Positions 26,660-35,141 of a stretch of 64,000 nucleotides of DNA are shown piece after piece. The stretch lies in the NCBI GenBank assembly GCA_963749535.1, contig CAVVNF010000014.1, positions 62,001 through 126,000 on the forward strand. The letters are read 5' to 3'. The translations under genes were made by a program, and so were the position numbers. The notes under the pieces are model-generated. The model made no database searches. It had not been told where the DNA came from and saw only the letters and a program-made list of their open reading frames with translations. Each line of letters opens with the position of its first letter. The stretch's first letter is position 1. This stretch comes from Chersky-299 sp963749535. Lineage in GTDB: Bacteria; Actinomycetota; Thermoleophilia; RBG-16-64-13.

Positions 26660-27120
26660 GCGACGCGCGCGGGCGGGACGGCGTCCGCGGCGATGTCGAC
26701 GCTGGGGGCCGGGGTCTGCACGCTGAAGGGCGGGTTTCTCTCAAGCCCGAGCACGTCGGCATAAGTGTCAAGGACCTCGAGGCTTCGGTGCTGTGGTACC
26801 GGGAGATGCTCGGCTTCTCTGTGGACAAGGTGGTCGACGTGCCCGACGACGTCGGCCGGGTGGCTCTTCTCAGCCACGGCGATTTCCGCCTGGAACTCTT
26901 CGAGATCCCGGGCGCTGCCCCCCTACCCGACGATCGCCGCTTTCCCGACCGCGACCTTCGCACCCACGGCATCAAGCACATGGCATACGCGGTGCGGATG
27001 CGCGCTCTGGTGGCCAGATAGCCTGGGGATGTGACAGCGCATGATGGCTTCACCGTGGCCTTTGTCAGGGACAACTCGGGTAATCTGGTCGAGTTGGTTG
27101 AGCGTCCCGAGCTTTGGTAA
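26656..27120 (+). CDS. VOC (glyoxalase/dioxygenase-like) protein interrupted by an in-frame TAG
   Basis: GTG 26656 overlaps the stop of the preceding gene (GTGA). The frame reads VSLKPEHVGISVKDLEASVLWYREMLGF (first VOC beta-alpha unit with metal-ligand His), FRLELFEIPGAAPLP, HGIKHMAYAV, then meets TAG at 27019–27021. The same frame continues VTAHDGFTVAFVRDNSGNLVELVERPELW to TAA 27118–27120, supplying the last metal-ligand Glu of a standard VOC domain. Without the TAG the protein is about 154 residues, near the family norm. The region between AYAV and GFTV is the least family-like, so a pair of compensating indels creating the stop is more likely than a point mutation. The first 30 residues are low-complexity and may be untranslated. 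Confidence 0.65.
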
Positions 27121-27130
27121 AGGAGGGGGA

Positions 27131-28081
27131 GTGTTGCGGATACTGTTCTGCGGCGACACCTTCCCCGGAGCGCCCGTCCGCCTGGAACAGAGGCTTGATC
27201 CCGCCCACTATCGGGTGACCGTGGGATCGGCCGATGGGCTCGAGGAGTACGTGAGCAATGCCGACGTGGTGATTCCCCTGATGCATCGCGTGGATTCGGC
27301 CCTCATGGACGCTGGGGGTTTCCGCCTGATCCATCAATGGGGGGCAGGGCTCGAAGGGGTCGATCTCGAGGCGGCGCGGAGCCGGGGCATTCAGGTGGCG
27401 AACGTCCCCTCCGCGGGTAAGAATGCGGATTCCGTAGCCGAGCACGCCATTCTACTTACGCTCGCGACGCTTCGCCAGCTGCCCGTCGCCCAGTCGAGCC
27501 TGCAGTTTGGAGCGTGGGGAGCCCCGCTTGGGCGCGCGCTTGCCGGTTGCACTGTGTGTCTCTACGGTCTGGGTGCCGTGGCCCGCGCCCTGGTCCGGCG
27601 GCTGCGACCATTCGACGTGCGCGTCTTGGGAATAGCTCGCGACCCGGCCGCGGCCAAGGTCGCCGCGCTGGGTCTGGATGGCTGTTATTCCCCCGCCGAC
27701 CGCGATGAATGTCTGGCGCAGACCGACGTGCTGATACTTTGCGTGCCGCTCACCTGCGAAACCGAGGGCATCATCGACCGCGGTGCGCTTGCCGCGCTGC
27801 CGGAGGGTGCCGTTCTCATCAATGCGGCGCGGGGTGGGCTCGTCGACTATCAGGCGTTGCGCGCTGCTCTTGAAAGCGGTCATCTCGGAGGCGCCGGCCT
27901 GGATGTCTTCTGGGAAGAACCGTTTTCGCCGCGGGACCCGCTCCTGCTTCTGCCTAACGTGATCGCGACGCCTCATATCGCGGGAGTGACGGACAGGTCC
28001 TACGACCAGATCGCCGATGCTGTCGCGGCCAACCTCGAGCGGCTCCGCCGCGGCGAACCGCTCGCCAACCGTGCCGTATGA
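27131..28081 (+). CDS. D-isomer-specific 2-hydroxyacid dehydrogenase
   Basis: A 316-residue NAD-dependent dehydrogenase of the phosphoglycerate-dehydrogenase superfamily. The GTG at 27131 follows AGGAGGGG. Nucleotide-binding motif: VCLYGLGAVARALVRRLRPFDVRVLGIARD (about residues 137–166). The catalytic triad is visible: Arg in INAARGGLVDYQAL, Glu in GLDVFWEEPF and His in ATPHIAGVTD. The N-terminal domain (LRILFCGDTFPGAPV) is of the substrate-binding type. Substrates could be 2-hydroxy or 2-keto acids such as aryl-pyruvates, which would connect it with IorAB, but nothing in the sequence fixes that. Confidence 0.85.
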   Translation: MLRILFCGDTFPGAPVRLEQRLDPAHYRVTVGSADGLEEYVSNADVVIPLMHRVDSALMDAGGFRLIHQWGAGLEGVDLEAARSRGIQVANVPSAGKNADSVAEHAILLTLATLRQLPVAQSSLQFGAWGAPLGRALAGCTVCLYGLGAVARALVRRLRPFDVRVLGIARDPAAAKVAALGLDGCYSPADRDECLAQTDVLILCVPLTCETEGIIDRGALAALPEGAVLINAARGGLVDYQALRAALESGHLGGAGLDVFWEEPFSPRDPLLLLPNVIATPHIAGVTDRSYDQIADAVAANLERLRRGEPLANRAV

Positions 28082-28130
28082 GTCACGTGGAAGCAAATGT
28101 CGCCCGCCCGGGCCGGCTTCGTGATCGTGC

Positions 28131-28142
28131 TACATTCGGCCC
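28131..28142 (+). promoter_or_regulatory. Extended -10 element with leaderless start
   Basis: TACATT at 28131–28136, preceded by TGC, sits only six bases before the ATG at 28143, and there is no ribosome-binding site. This geometry predicts transcription starting at or next to the start codon. Confidence 0.45.
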
Positions 28143-29396
28143 ATGAACGAAATCGGCGCTACGGCGGCATCCCGGCTCTACCTCGAGCGCGAGAAGCGGA
28201 TATCGGACGCTATCGCCCTGAAGAAGCCGGACAGAGTGCCCGTCTGGGGCGGGCTACCCGGACTGTTCCCCTCGCAGCGTCTGGGCATGACCCGCGAAGA
28301 CCAGATGATGGACATCGACAAGAATTTGGAAGCGAGTTTTCAGGCGGCCCTGTACTTCGAGGGCGACTTCGTCGAGATGATGCCGGCATTGGGCCCCGTC
28401 CTGGCCCCACTCGACTACAGGCAATTGCGCTGGGGCGGGCACGGTCTTCCGCCGGATGCGGGGTGGCAGTTCGTCGAGCTGGAATGCATGAAACCGGACG
28501 AGTACGACGAGCTCATCTACGATCCGTCAGATTTCATCATCAGGAAGTATTGGCCGCGAGCGTATGGAAAATTGGCCGCGTTCGCGAGCCTCTTTCCTCT
28601 TCGCGAAGCCCAGGGCTATTTCGCAGCTCCATTCGCCTTCTTGCCTTTCGGCACTCCTGAGGGACAGGAAGCGTTGGAAGCTCTAAAGACCGCCGGAGAG
28701 GGAGCGCTCAAATCCATGCTCGCGACCGCCGGACACGTGCAAAGACTGGCGGCGGCCGGTTTCCCGGTGTCGTGGCTGGCCGGCTCTCAGGCGCCATACG
28801 ATCTCGTTGGTGACTTTTTGCGGGGCCGAAAGGGCATCATGCTGGACATGTACCGCGAGCCGGAAAAGCTCGTCCAGGCATGCGAGAAACTCCTTCCGAT
28901 GGCGGTGGAGATGGGCGTGAGAGGCGCCAGGATGTCGGGTAATTCTCGCGTTTTTATCGCTTTGCACGGGAGCGCGGAAGGCTTTATGTCGAACGAGCAA
29001 TACAAGAGATTCTTTTGGCCGACCTTCCGCGAATTGATGGTCGGGCTGGTCGCGGAGGGACTTCAACCGTTCGTGCTGGTCGAGGGAGGATCGACCTCCA
29101 GGCTGGAGATCATGGCCGATGTGCCCCCTGGAAAGGTGTGCTACTGGTTCGACCACGTGGACATGGGCAAGGCTAAGGAAGCCCTGGGTGGCATAGCCTG
29201 CATCGCCGGCAACGTGCCTCTGGCCCTGCTCACGGTGGGTACGGCGGACCAGGTGCGCGCGTACTGCAAGGATCTCATCGACACGGTCGCGTCCGACGGC
29301 GGATTCATCATGGGCCCCTCCGGCTCGACCGAGGACGTGAAGCCCGAGAACGTCAAGGCTATGATCGACTTCACAAAGGAATACGGTGTCTACTAG
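28143..29396 (+). CDS. URO-D family methyltransferase, type A (solitary copy)
   Basis: An intact 417-residue protein, the full-length model for the deleted remnant at 14650: both share REDQMMD/REEQMMD, FVEMMPALGPVLAPL and a WPRAYGKL stretch. Key segments are KKPDRVPVWGGLPGLFPSQRLGM, HGLPPDAGWQFVELECMKPDEYDELIYDPSDFI, ALHGSAEGFMSNEQYKRFFWPTF, FVLVEGGSTSRLEIMADVPPGKVCYWFDHVDM and IAGNVPLALLTVGTADQVRAYCKDL. No corrinoid protein is adjacent, so it would have to use those at 8948 or 15348. It has its own leaderless promoter and may supply the missing type A function of module 2. Confidence 0.75.
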   Translation: MNEIGATAASRLYLEREKRISDAIALKKPDRVPVWGGLPGLFPSQRLGMTREDQMMDIDKNLEASFQAALYFEGDFVEMMPALGPVLAPLDYRQLRWGGHGLPPDAGWQFVELECMKPDEYDELIYDPSDFIIRKYWPRAYGKLAAFASLFPLREAQGYFAAPFAFLPFGTPEGQEALEALKTAGEGALKSMLATAGHVQRLAAAGFPVSWLAGSQAPYDLVGDFLRGRKGIMLDMYREPEKLVQACEKLLPMAVEMGVRGARMSGNSRVFIALHGSAEGFMSNEQYKRFFWPTFRELMVGLVAEGLQPFVLVEGGSTSRLEIMADVPPGKVCYWFDHVDMGKAKEALGGIACIAGNVPLALLTVGTADQVRAYCKDLIDTVASDGGFIMGPSGSTEDVKPENVKAMIDFTKEYGVY

Positions 29397-29471
29397 GCCA
29401 GGCTTCGGGTGACGCCGGCGCCGCCGGGCCACGTGTGAGCGCCGCGCGGGGCACCTTCGGCGGGCGGCTGG

Positions 29472-30195
29472 CTACGGAGCGAGCGAGATGCGCGGGTGGT
29501 CCGCACTCAGCATATCGACGCGGCTGGTGCCGCCACAGAAACGCCGGACCAGCTCGGCGACTTCGGCGCAGGCGCCCTGGATCTCGGCACGTGTGACCGG
29601 GGGTAACCCATCTACGTTGAACTCTATGGCCCGTGTCTCCGGCAAAGTCAGGGTGTGATTGGCCTGGCGCCAAGTCCAGCGCCGGGTGAGCACCACGTCG
29701 CCCTCGACGAACACTATTTCACCGGCGAGAGGATGCTCCACGTCTGAGTCCGGCGCACCGAAAGGCACGAAAGTCTCCTGGCCGGTGGCGAAGCGAAGCT
29801 CGATGTCGTTCGTGAGCAAGTCGATGGCATGTCCCCCGGCGGGCACGAGGTATTTGAGTGAGATCACGTTTCCGATGTCCACCAGGGCGTTGATCGAAGG
29901 CAGCGGGTCGCCTCTGAGCGCCCGACGAGCCATGGCCTCCACCGATGACACGGAACTCGCTGGGCTTGGCGCCGAACGCCCGGTAGGCCTCGCGCCAAGC
30001 GTTGATGCGTGGTTCTTCGGCGATGAGCTCGAGTTGCAACCGAGCCCGCACGGAGTCCTCCGCGCCGCGCAGGAGTTGAACGAGTTCCGGAGGAGAGCCC
30101 CCGTTCATCAGCTCATAAGCGACTACCACTCCACGGACGTAGCCCGGGTATTTGTCGAACACCGGCTTTGCGATGCTGTAGTGGAACTCTTGCAT
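29472..30195 (-). CDS. B3/4-domain protein (frameshifted)
   Basis: About 240 residues, matching free-standing B3/B4 domains related to the phenylalanyl-tRNA synthetase beta-subunit editing region. It starts MQEFHYSIAKPVFDKYPGYVRGVVVAYELMN (ATG 30195; another in-frame ATG lies three codons upstream) and continues EEPRINAWREAYRAFGAKPSEFR, then LPSINALVDIGNVISLKYLVPAGGHAIDL and VVLTRRWTWRQANHTLTLPETRAIEFNVDGLPPV. An extra base near 29953 (CGT-G-TCATCG on the coding strand) moves the frame. These proteins may deacylate mischarged tRNA or bind amino acids, but most are uncharacterised. It converges on the 28143 gene. Confidence 0.75.
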
Positions 30196-30328
30196 GGCGA
30201 CCATTCTACGCGACGAGCTGCCGACTTGACGAGGGTCTGGAGATCGCGCCAAGAGATTCGTGTTCCGGCACCAGATCCGCGCTTCGCGCCGGGAGAAAGG
30301 GGACTGCGCGTGTGGATTTGCATAACCA

Positions 30329-30356
30329 GAAGGGGCGCCCTCACGGACGCCCCTTC
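30329..30356 (-). terminator. Hairpin downstream of the 38-residue ORF
   Basis: GAAGGGGCG (30329–30337) and CGCCCCTTC (30348–30356) form a perfect nine-base stem with a ten-base loop, 17 bases beyond the stop of the minus-strand small ORF. The T-content after it is poor, so termination is plausible but not strong. Confidence 0.45.
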
Positions 30357-30372
30357 CGTATGGGTGGCTTCT

Positions 30373-30489
30373 TCACGGGTGGCATGATCTGTCGACGAGA
30401 CCATCCGGGTCCGTGAAGCCGCCTTCAGGAGAAGGGATTGGGTGGACGTCTAATGCGCCCACTTTCCCATATCCTTGATACGAGGCCAT
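30373..30489 (-). CDS. Possible 38-residue small protein
   Basis: ATG 30489 is preceded by a strong ribosome-binding site, GGAGGAG, nine bases away. It encodes MASYQGYGKVGALDVHPIPS…ending DGLVDRSCHP, followed by a stop and then a nine-base-stem hairpin. The three elements in the right order suggest a real small gene. I recognise no family. Confidence 0.4.
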   Translation of the reverse strand: MASYQGYGKVGALDVHPIPSPEGGFTDPDGLVDRSCHP

Positions 30490-30590
30490 GTCGCGGGTCT
30501 CCTCCTTTCGACTCCGGGCCACCGTACGACCATGCCCGGCATGTCTCTGGGCCAAGTCCTCCTCAGCACCCCCGTGATAGCCTTTCCGGC

Positions 30591-30911
30591 ATGTCCCACG
30601 TGATCTATCTAGCGCTGGTCGTTCCGGCGATGGTACTGTTCATGGGGGTCCCGGTGCGGGCGGCTGTCTCTACCAGCAGCTTCATGATCGGAGTGACGGC
30701 CTGTGCGGGTTCGGTGGTCTACTTCGCGCGGGGCATGGTCGACCCGGTGGTCACGGTGCCGGTCGTGCTGGGCGTCAGCTTGGGAGCATATGTCGGCTCG
30801 CGTCTTGCCTTACGGATAAGGAGCTCGCTGCTCGCCATCCTTCTCTCTGCCGTGCTGTTCGCGTTTTCGGTGCAGATGATCCTGTCTGCGGCAGGGATCA
30901 GCGTCCGATGA
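30591..30911 (+). CDS. TauE/SafE-family permease, C-terminal half only
   Basis: A 106-residue hydrophobic protein reading LVVPAMVLFMGVPVRAAVSTSSFMIGVTACAGSVVYFARGMVDPVVTVPVVLGVSLGAYVGSRLALRI. This corresponds to the second repeat of TauE/SafE (UPF0721) anion exporters, whose usual length is about 250 or more; GVPVRAAVSTSSF is the family's internal motif. No N-terminal half can be found in any frame upstream, so it is either a truncated permease or a half-size version that must dimerise. The next gene, DUF1634, overlaps its stop by four bases, and such pairs commonly accompany TauE/SafE permeases. Confidence 0.7.
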   Translation: MSHVIYLALVVPAMVLFMGVPVRAAVSTSSFMIGVTACAGSVVYFARGMVDPVVTVPVVLGVSLGAYVGSRLALRIRSSLLAILLSAVLFAFSVQMILSAAGISVR

Positions 30912-31279
30912 ACCATCCTACAGTGGAGGCGCATCACCGGCGCGAGACCCGTCTCAATATCACCATCTCGCGGGTGCTTGTCGTAGGTCTACTCGCTGCC
31001 ATCTTCCTGCTCGTCGTCGGCGTTGTGCTGACCCTCGTTCACTCGGGCGTGCCGGTGCCTCGCAAGACCTCCATCCAAGGCATACCCAGGGCTCTGCGGG
31101 CATTGGAACCCGGTGGCTTCTTCCAACTGGGCCTGCTTGTGCTTCTGGCGACCCCTGCCGCTCGCGTGGTGGCGCTGTTTCTCGCCTATGTCAGACGCCG
31201 CCAATGGCTCTTCTCAGGTATCAGTTTCTTCGTGTTCGCGATCCTGGCGCTGAGCGCTTACTTGGGGTTGGCGACGTAA
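30908..31279 (+). CDS. DUF1634 membrane protein
   Basis: A 123-residue protein with three predicted membrane helices: ISRVLVVGLLAAIFLLVVGVVLTLVH, GGFFQLGLLVLLATPAARVVALFLAYV and WLFSGISFFVFAILALSAYLGL. The pattern GFFQLGLLVLLATPAARV is characteristic of DUF1634, found with TauE/SafE permeases. Its ATG overlaps the stop of the truncated permease (ATGA). The function is not known; it is probably a partner or regulatory subunit of the exporter. Confidence 0.75.
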   Translation: MNHPTVEAHHRRETRLNITISRVLVVGLLAAIFLLVVGVVLTLVHSGVPVPRKTSIQGIPRALRALEPGGFFQLGLLVLLATPAARVVALFLAYVRRRQWLFSGISFFVFAILALSAYLGLAT

Positions 31280-31321
31280 GCCACTGTGGTTCCCCATGTC
31301 GTCTTATGCTGGGGCATCGGC

Positions 31322-31327
31322 TAGAAT
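31322..31327 (+). promoter_or_regulatory. -10 element with leaderless start for the antiporter gene
   Basis: TAGAAT at 31322–31327 lies seven bases before the GTG at 31335, with no ribosome-binding site between. No convincing -35 element is visible. The arrangement resembles that at 28131. Confidence 0.4.
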
Positions 31328-31334
31328 CCCAGCC

Positions 31335-32336
31335 GTGACGATCCTCCTTTTAATAATCGCCTTCGCCGTGATCCTCGCGGGCTGCGAGCTCTTCGTGAAC
31401 GGCATCGAGTGGTTCGGCCGCAAGCTCGATCTGGGCGAAGGCGCCGTGGGCAGCGTGCTTGCGGCCGTGGGCACCGCTCTCCCCGAGACGGTCATCCCCC
31501 TCATCGCCATCCTCATCCATCGCGGTGACGCAGGCAAGGAGATCGGGATCGGGGCTATTCTGGGCGCTCCCTTCATGCTGGCCACGCTGGCCTGCTTCGT
31601 GTGCGGCCTTGCCGTGGTGATCTTCGCGTTCATGAAGAAGCGCGACCTGAAGATCAGGTTCAACCAGGGAGTGATGCGGCGCGACCTTTCGTTCTTCCTC
31701 GTGGCCTACGCCGTCGCCGTGTTTGTCGGGATCGTCAATATCGGCGTGTTCCGCTACGTAGTGGCCGCGGGGCTCATCGTCTCCTATGTGATCTATGTAA
31801 GACGGACGCTGAATGCCGAAGGAGACCTCGAGGGCGAGAGTCGGTCGCTGTACTTCCATTACGCGGCTGGTTCGCCCGATCTGCGCCGGGTGGTGTTGCA
31901 AGTGTTGGTGGCGCTGGCGGCGATCGTGCTTGGGGCGGACCTCTTTGTTCGGGAACTTACCAGCGTGGCGCAGTCGCTGGGCGTTCCCGCTCTGGTTATC
32001 TCTCTTCTGCTCACCCCCTTGGCGACCGAACTCCCCGAGAAGTTCAACAGCGTCGCTTGGATGTGGCAGAAGAAGGACACCCTGGCGTTAGGCAACATCA
32101 CGGGCGCGATGGTCTTTCAGAGCACGTTCCCGGTGTCCGTTGGACTGGTGTTCACTACCTGGCGGCTGGATGCCGGTGGGGACTGGCATGGGCTTCTGGC
32201 TGCCGGGCTCGCCCTAGCCTCCGGCATCCTTTTGTACGTTCGCCTGCGCTTCTTCAAGGGCTTCGGCGTTGTCTCGCTCTTGTTCGGAGGCCTGCTCTAC
32301 ACGGCGTTCGTCGTGGTGACGCTGCTCACCATCTAG
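31335..32336 (+). CDS. Ca2+/Na+ (CaCA-type) cation antiporter
   Basis: A 333-residue inner-membrane protein with about ten helices. The two alpha-repeats of the superfamily are visible: AAVGTALPETVIPLIAI (about residues 37–53), with the cation-binding Pro-Glu, and LLLTPLATELPEKFNSVAWM (about 225–244), with the second Pro-Glu. The first helix, ILLLIIAFAVILAGCELFVNGIEWFG, is typical of YrbG-like members. It exchanges Ca2+ or a similar cation for Na+ or H+. The GTG 31335 gives the usual N-terminus VTILLLIIAF. Confidence 0.8.
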   Translation: MTILLLIIAFAVILAGCELFVNGIEWFGRKLDLGEGAVGSVLAAVGTALPETVIPLIAILIHRGDAGKEIGIGAILGAPFMLATLACFVCGLAVVIFAFMKKRDLKIRFNQGVMRRDLSFFLVAYAVAVFVGIVNIGVFRYVVAAGLIVSYVIYVRRTLNAEGDLEGESRSLYFHYAAGSPDLRRVVLQVLVALAAIVLGADLFVRELTSVAQSLGVPALVISLLLTPLATELPEKFNSVAWMWQKKDTLALGNITGAMVFQSTFPVSVGLVFTTWRLDAGGDWHGLLAAGLALASGILLYVRLRFFKGFGVVSLLFGGLLYTAFVVVTLLTI

Positions 32337-32445
32337 CTTCTGGACAAGCACGCGTGGACTTTCACGTATCGCCGGGGGGTCGAGAGCCGGGCAGCGAGGT
32401 TTGCAGCCATCCGGCCTACTAACTAACTGCCCATGGGCGAAGCCG

Positions 32446-34098
32446 CTATTTGGCGACCAAGGCGGGGTTGGGTACCGAGAGCGTCGAGCCGAGCGATTTC
32501 TGGCCCAGCACCCATTGCTCCAAAGCTTCGGCCACCCCGTCCCGCAGGTTCGACGACGTTATGACGTCCGCGGCAGCCTTGGCTGCTGGGGTGGCATTGC
32601 CCATGGCCACCCCGATTCCCGCCCACAGCAGAAGAGAGGTATCGTCATCGCCGTCGCCCACAGCCATGGTCTGCTCCGCCGGTATCTGCATCCGCCGGGC
32701 GAGCCGTTGCGCCATCGCGGCTTTCGAGGCATCTCTGGAGACGACGTCGATGATCCCCGGCATGGTCTCATTGACGTTCGCGCGATCCTCGAACATCCGA
32801 CGGACCGATGCCCGCGCGGCTAACAGGGGTCGCTCCTCCAGTTCCCGGAGATCGAGCGAGACCTTGTCGATGATCTCGTCGCCGTCAAGGACGTCGTCGA
32901 TGGTACCGACGCCTTCCGGCTCCACGAGGCCATAGTGGAGGATGTTGTCTCTCATCAGGTCGCTTACCCGGTCGGTGAACCAGTCGTCATCGGTCTCCAG
33001 ATTGACGATCGCCCCCAGCGCCCGTCCCGCCTGCACGATCTCGGCCGCGAGTGCCGCATCGAGGGGAAGATGCTCCAGGCCGGCACCGGCCAACGGGTCC
33101 CACAGCAAGGCGCCGTTGCACGCGATGAGCGGAGTCATCAGGCCCAGCTGCTGGTGGAAGGGCCGCATGGAACGGGCAGCCCGGGAAGAGACCAGCACCA
33201 CTTCCACGCCTGCCTCCCGCACGTTGCCGATAGTGCGCTTGGCCCTCTCGGATACGTGGCGAGGCCCGGAAAGAAGAGTGCCGTCCAAGTCGATGAAGAT
33301 CAGCCGGATGACCCTGCCCGCGCCCACGAGTTGCGCCAACCCGCGGGCCACGTAATCAAGGTGCTGCCTCATGGCCTGCCGCGCCTTCTCTTCGTTGCCG
33401 CTGCGGATCGCAAGCCTGATGGCGTCGTGCTGCTGCTGCAGCGCGCTCGCGCCGCCGGGTTCCGCGTAAAAGACGGAGAGGATAGCCGCCATGTGATCGT
33501 GCAGAAGATTCACAGGCTCGCGGATGACCCGCTCGAACAGCGGGTTGTGAGTCGCCTCCGCGATCGCCGCATGGAAGGCCACGTCATCGTCGGGAGAGAG
33601 GATCTCACCGGGAGGAGTCAGGAGATCGGACAGGCCGTGAAGGTCTTCCAGTGTGGCCCGGCGCGCGGCCAAGCCTGCAGCTTCGATCTCCACGGCGCTG
33701 CGTATCTCCATGAGCTCGACGATCCGCTCGGCTCCCCTGCCCACCAACGCCGATAGCGGTTCGGCGAAGTGGGGATTGGGCAGACTCGCCACGATGGTCC
33801 CCTGCGCGCCGCGTCCGGAGATGAGCAGACCTTGCGCTTTGAGCTCGCGCAGACCTTCGCGCACCGCGGGCCGGCCTGCGCCCAACCGCGAGGCCAATTC
33901 TCTCTCCGCGGGTATCTTCTCGCCGGGCTTGAACTCACCCGATGAGATGAGGTAGCGCAGCTGCGCCGCCACCTGGTCGGAGATCGAGTGGGGAACCACA
34001 GGTCGCAGTCCGCGTTGCCCGGGCGCGTGGGCGGTCTCGGAGGCTGGTTGTAGAGGAGAGTTGGAGGAGGCGCGATGGGGCTGGTCAGCGTGGTCCAC
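32446..34098 (-). CDS. GntR (FCD) regulator fused to a Cof-type HAD phosphatase
   Basis: A 550-residue protein in one uninterrupted frame. Residues about 38–105 are a GntR winged helix (QLRYLISSGEFKPGEKIPAERELASRLGAGRPAVREGLRELKAQGL). Residues about 110–250 are an FCD domain (ERIVELMEIRSAVEIEAAGLAARRA; HDAIRLAIRSGNEEKARQAMRQHLDYVARGLAQL). From about 260 a complete Cof/YidA-type HAD hydrolase follows: LIFIDLDGTLL (motif I), VVLVSSRAA (motif II), SKAAMAQRLARRM and MAVGDGDDDTSLLLWAGIGVAMGNA (motifs III–IV). The GTG at 34098 has GGAAGGGAG ahead of it. The FadR-like palindrome at 34132 suggests autoregulation. The unusual architecture would couple a phosphatase to gene control. A hidden stop lost to an indel at the junction cannot be excluded. 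Confidence 0.8.
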   Translation of the reverse strand: MDHADQPHRASSNSPLQPASETAHAPGQRGLRPVVPHSISDQVAAQLRYLISSGEFKPGEKIPAERELASRLGAGRPAVREGLRELKAQGLLISGRGAQGTIVASLPNPHFAEPLSALVGRGAERIVELMEIRSAVEIEAAGLAARRATLEDLHGLSDLLTPPGEILSPDDDVAFHAAIAEATHNPLFERVIREPVNLLHDHMAAILSVFYAEPGGASALQQQHDAIRLAIRSGNEEKARQAMRQHLDYVARGLAQLVGAGRVIRLIFIDLDGTLLSGPRHVSERAKRTIGNVREAGVEVVLVSSRAARSMRPFHQQLGLMTPLIACNGALLWDPLAGAGLEHLPLDAALAAEIVQAGRALGAIVNLETDDDWFTDRVSDLMRDNILHYGLVEPEGVGTIDDVLDGDEIIDKVSLDLRELEERPLLAARASVRRMFEDRANVNETMPGIIDVVSRDASKAAMAQRLARRMQIPAEQTMAVGDGDDDTSLLLWAGIGVAMGNATPAAKAAADVITSSNLRDGVAEALEQWVLGQKSLGSTLSVPNPALVAK

Positions 34099-34131
34099 GT
34101 CGGCTCCCTTCCGGAAGTATGTCTTGGTCCG

Positions 34132-34144
34132 ATGGTAACACCAT
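34132..34144 (-). promoter_or_regulatory. FadR-type palindromic operator upstream of the GntR–HAD gene
   Basis: ATGGTAACACCAT is a 13-base palindrome (ATGGT-N3-ACCAT), matching the TGGT-N3-ACCA pattern recognised by many FadR-subfamily GntR regulators. It lies 34 bases upstream of the GTG start of the GntR–HAD gene. Confidence 0.6.
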
Positions 34145-34329
34145 AACCGATCGGTCGCAAGCGATTCCAGCGAGGTAGCCGTGAGCCCAGACAAGCGCTA
34201 TCGGACTTGGCGCGGCGCCTGGCGGATTGCCCTCACTGAGCGGTGGCGCGGTGGATAAGCGGGAACCCCAGCGGGGGCGACCTGCCAAAGACCGCGCGGC
34301 GCGGGGCGGCACGACCAGAAGACGCGCGC

Positions 34330-35133
34330 CTAGACCTCTATGGCGGGGGTGCTGTCCTCCGGGATGCCCGCGGCGGCAAGGGCGGCCATTTCTTTGCGCC
34401 TCGCCTTGCGAGTCGACACGATCCTTGAAAGCCAGATGCCGAACTCATAGAGGATCATGAGCGGGATGAGCATCAGCATCATACTGATGGGGTCCTGGCT
34501 TGGGGTGATGACCATGGCGACGACCGCCTCACCCAGGATGGCCCACTTGCGCACCTTGGCCATCTTCTTGTAGTCGACGATGCCGGACCAGGCCAGAAGC
34601 ATCATCACCAGAGGCAGCTCAAAAACAACCCCAAAAGCCAATAGGAACAGCGAAACAAAGTTGACGTACGCATCCACGTGTATCAGAAGGGTGAACTGGC
34701 CTTTGCCGAAATTGGTGAGCCATCTCACGCCGATAGGCAGGACCGCATAGTAGCAGAATACGACTCCGGCCAGGAAAAGGCCGGTGGTCAGAGCGACATA
34801 GGGAACGATGTTCCGTTTTTCGTTCTCATAGAGTGCGGGCATGATGAACGCCCAGAATTGCCACAGGAGGATGGGAAGGGAGATGACCAGCCCGGCGTAG
34901 ATGGAGATCTTGAGGATGGCCATGAACGGCTCGGTGACAGAGAGCGCAACGAGGTGTTGACCGGAGATGGGAGTGCCCTTCAGGGGCCGCGTGAGTATGT
35001 CGAATACGTATTTCTTCTCGACGAAGGTGCCGATGCAGCACACGGCCACGGCGATAGCGCAGTATGTGACGCGCTTGCGAAGCTCGCCAAGATGCCCCAT
35101 GAGGGACATCGATTTCTCGCGGTTGGTGCTCAT
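34330..35133 (-). CDS. tatC: Twin-arginine translocase subunit TatC
   Basis: A 267-residue, six-helix protein of the Tat export system, which forms the receptor for folded twin-arginine substrates. The N-terminus has SLMGHLGELRKRVTYC, the conserved cytosolic motif, then LVALSVTEPFMAILKISIYAGLVISLPILLWQFWAFIMPALYENEKR, with the conserved Pro and Glu of the periplasmic and first cytoplasmic loops. It also has FVSLFLLAFGVVFELPLVMMLL and VITPSQDPISMMLMLIPLMILYEFGIWLS. Neither tatA nor tatB is visible in the flanking sequence. It sits upstream of the GntR–HAD gene in the same direction and diverges from the nuo operon. Confidence 0.95.
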   Translation of the reverse strand: MSTNREKSMSLMGHLGELRKRVTYCAIAVAVCCIGTFVEKKYVFDILTRPLKGTPISGQHLVALSVTEPFMAILKISIYAGLVISLPILLWQFWAFIMPALYENEKRNIVPYVALTTGLFLAGVVFCYYAVLPIGVRWLTNFGKGQFTLLIHVDAYVNFVSLFLLAFGVVFELPLVMMLLAWSGIVDYKKMAKVRKWAILGEAVVAMVITPSQDPISMMLMLIPLMILYEFGIWLSRIVSTRKARRKEMAALAAAGIPEDSTPAIEV

Positions 35134-35141
35134 CCTACGTT

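Noticed and set aside
27019..27021. The in-frame TAG of the VOC gene read as a pyrrolysine codon, because methyltransferases are nearby
   Set aside because: Pyrrolysine is used in MttB/MtbB/MtmB-type methylamine methyltransferases, none of which is here; the URO-D proteins lack internal TAGs, and no pylT or pylS is visible. Compensating indels are simpler.
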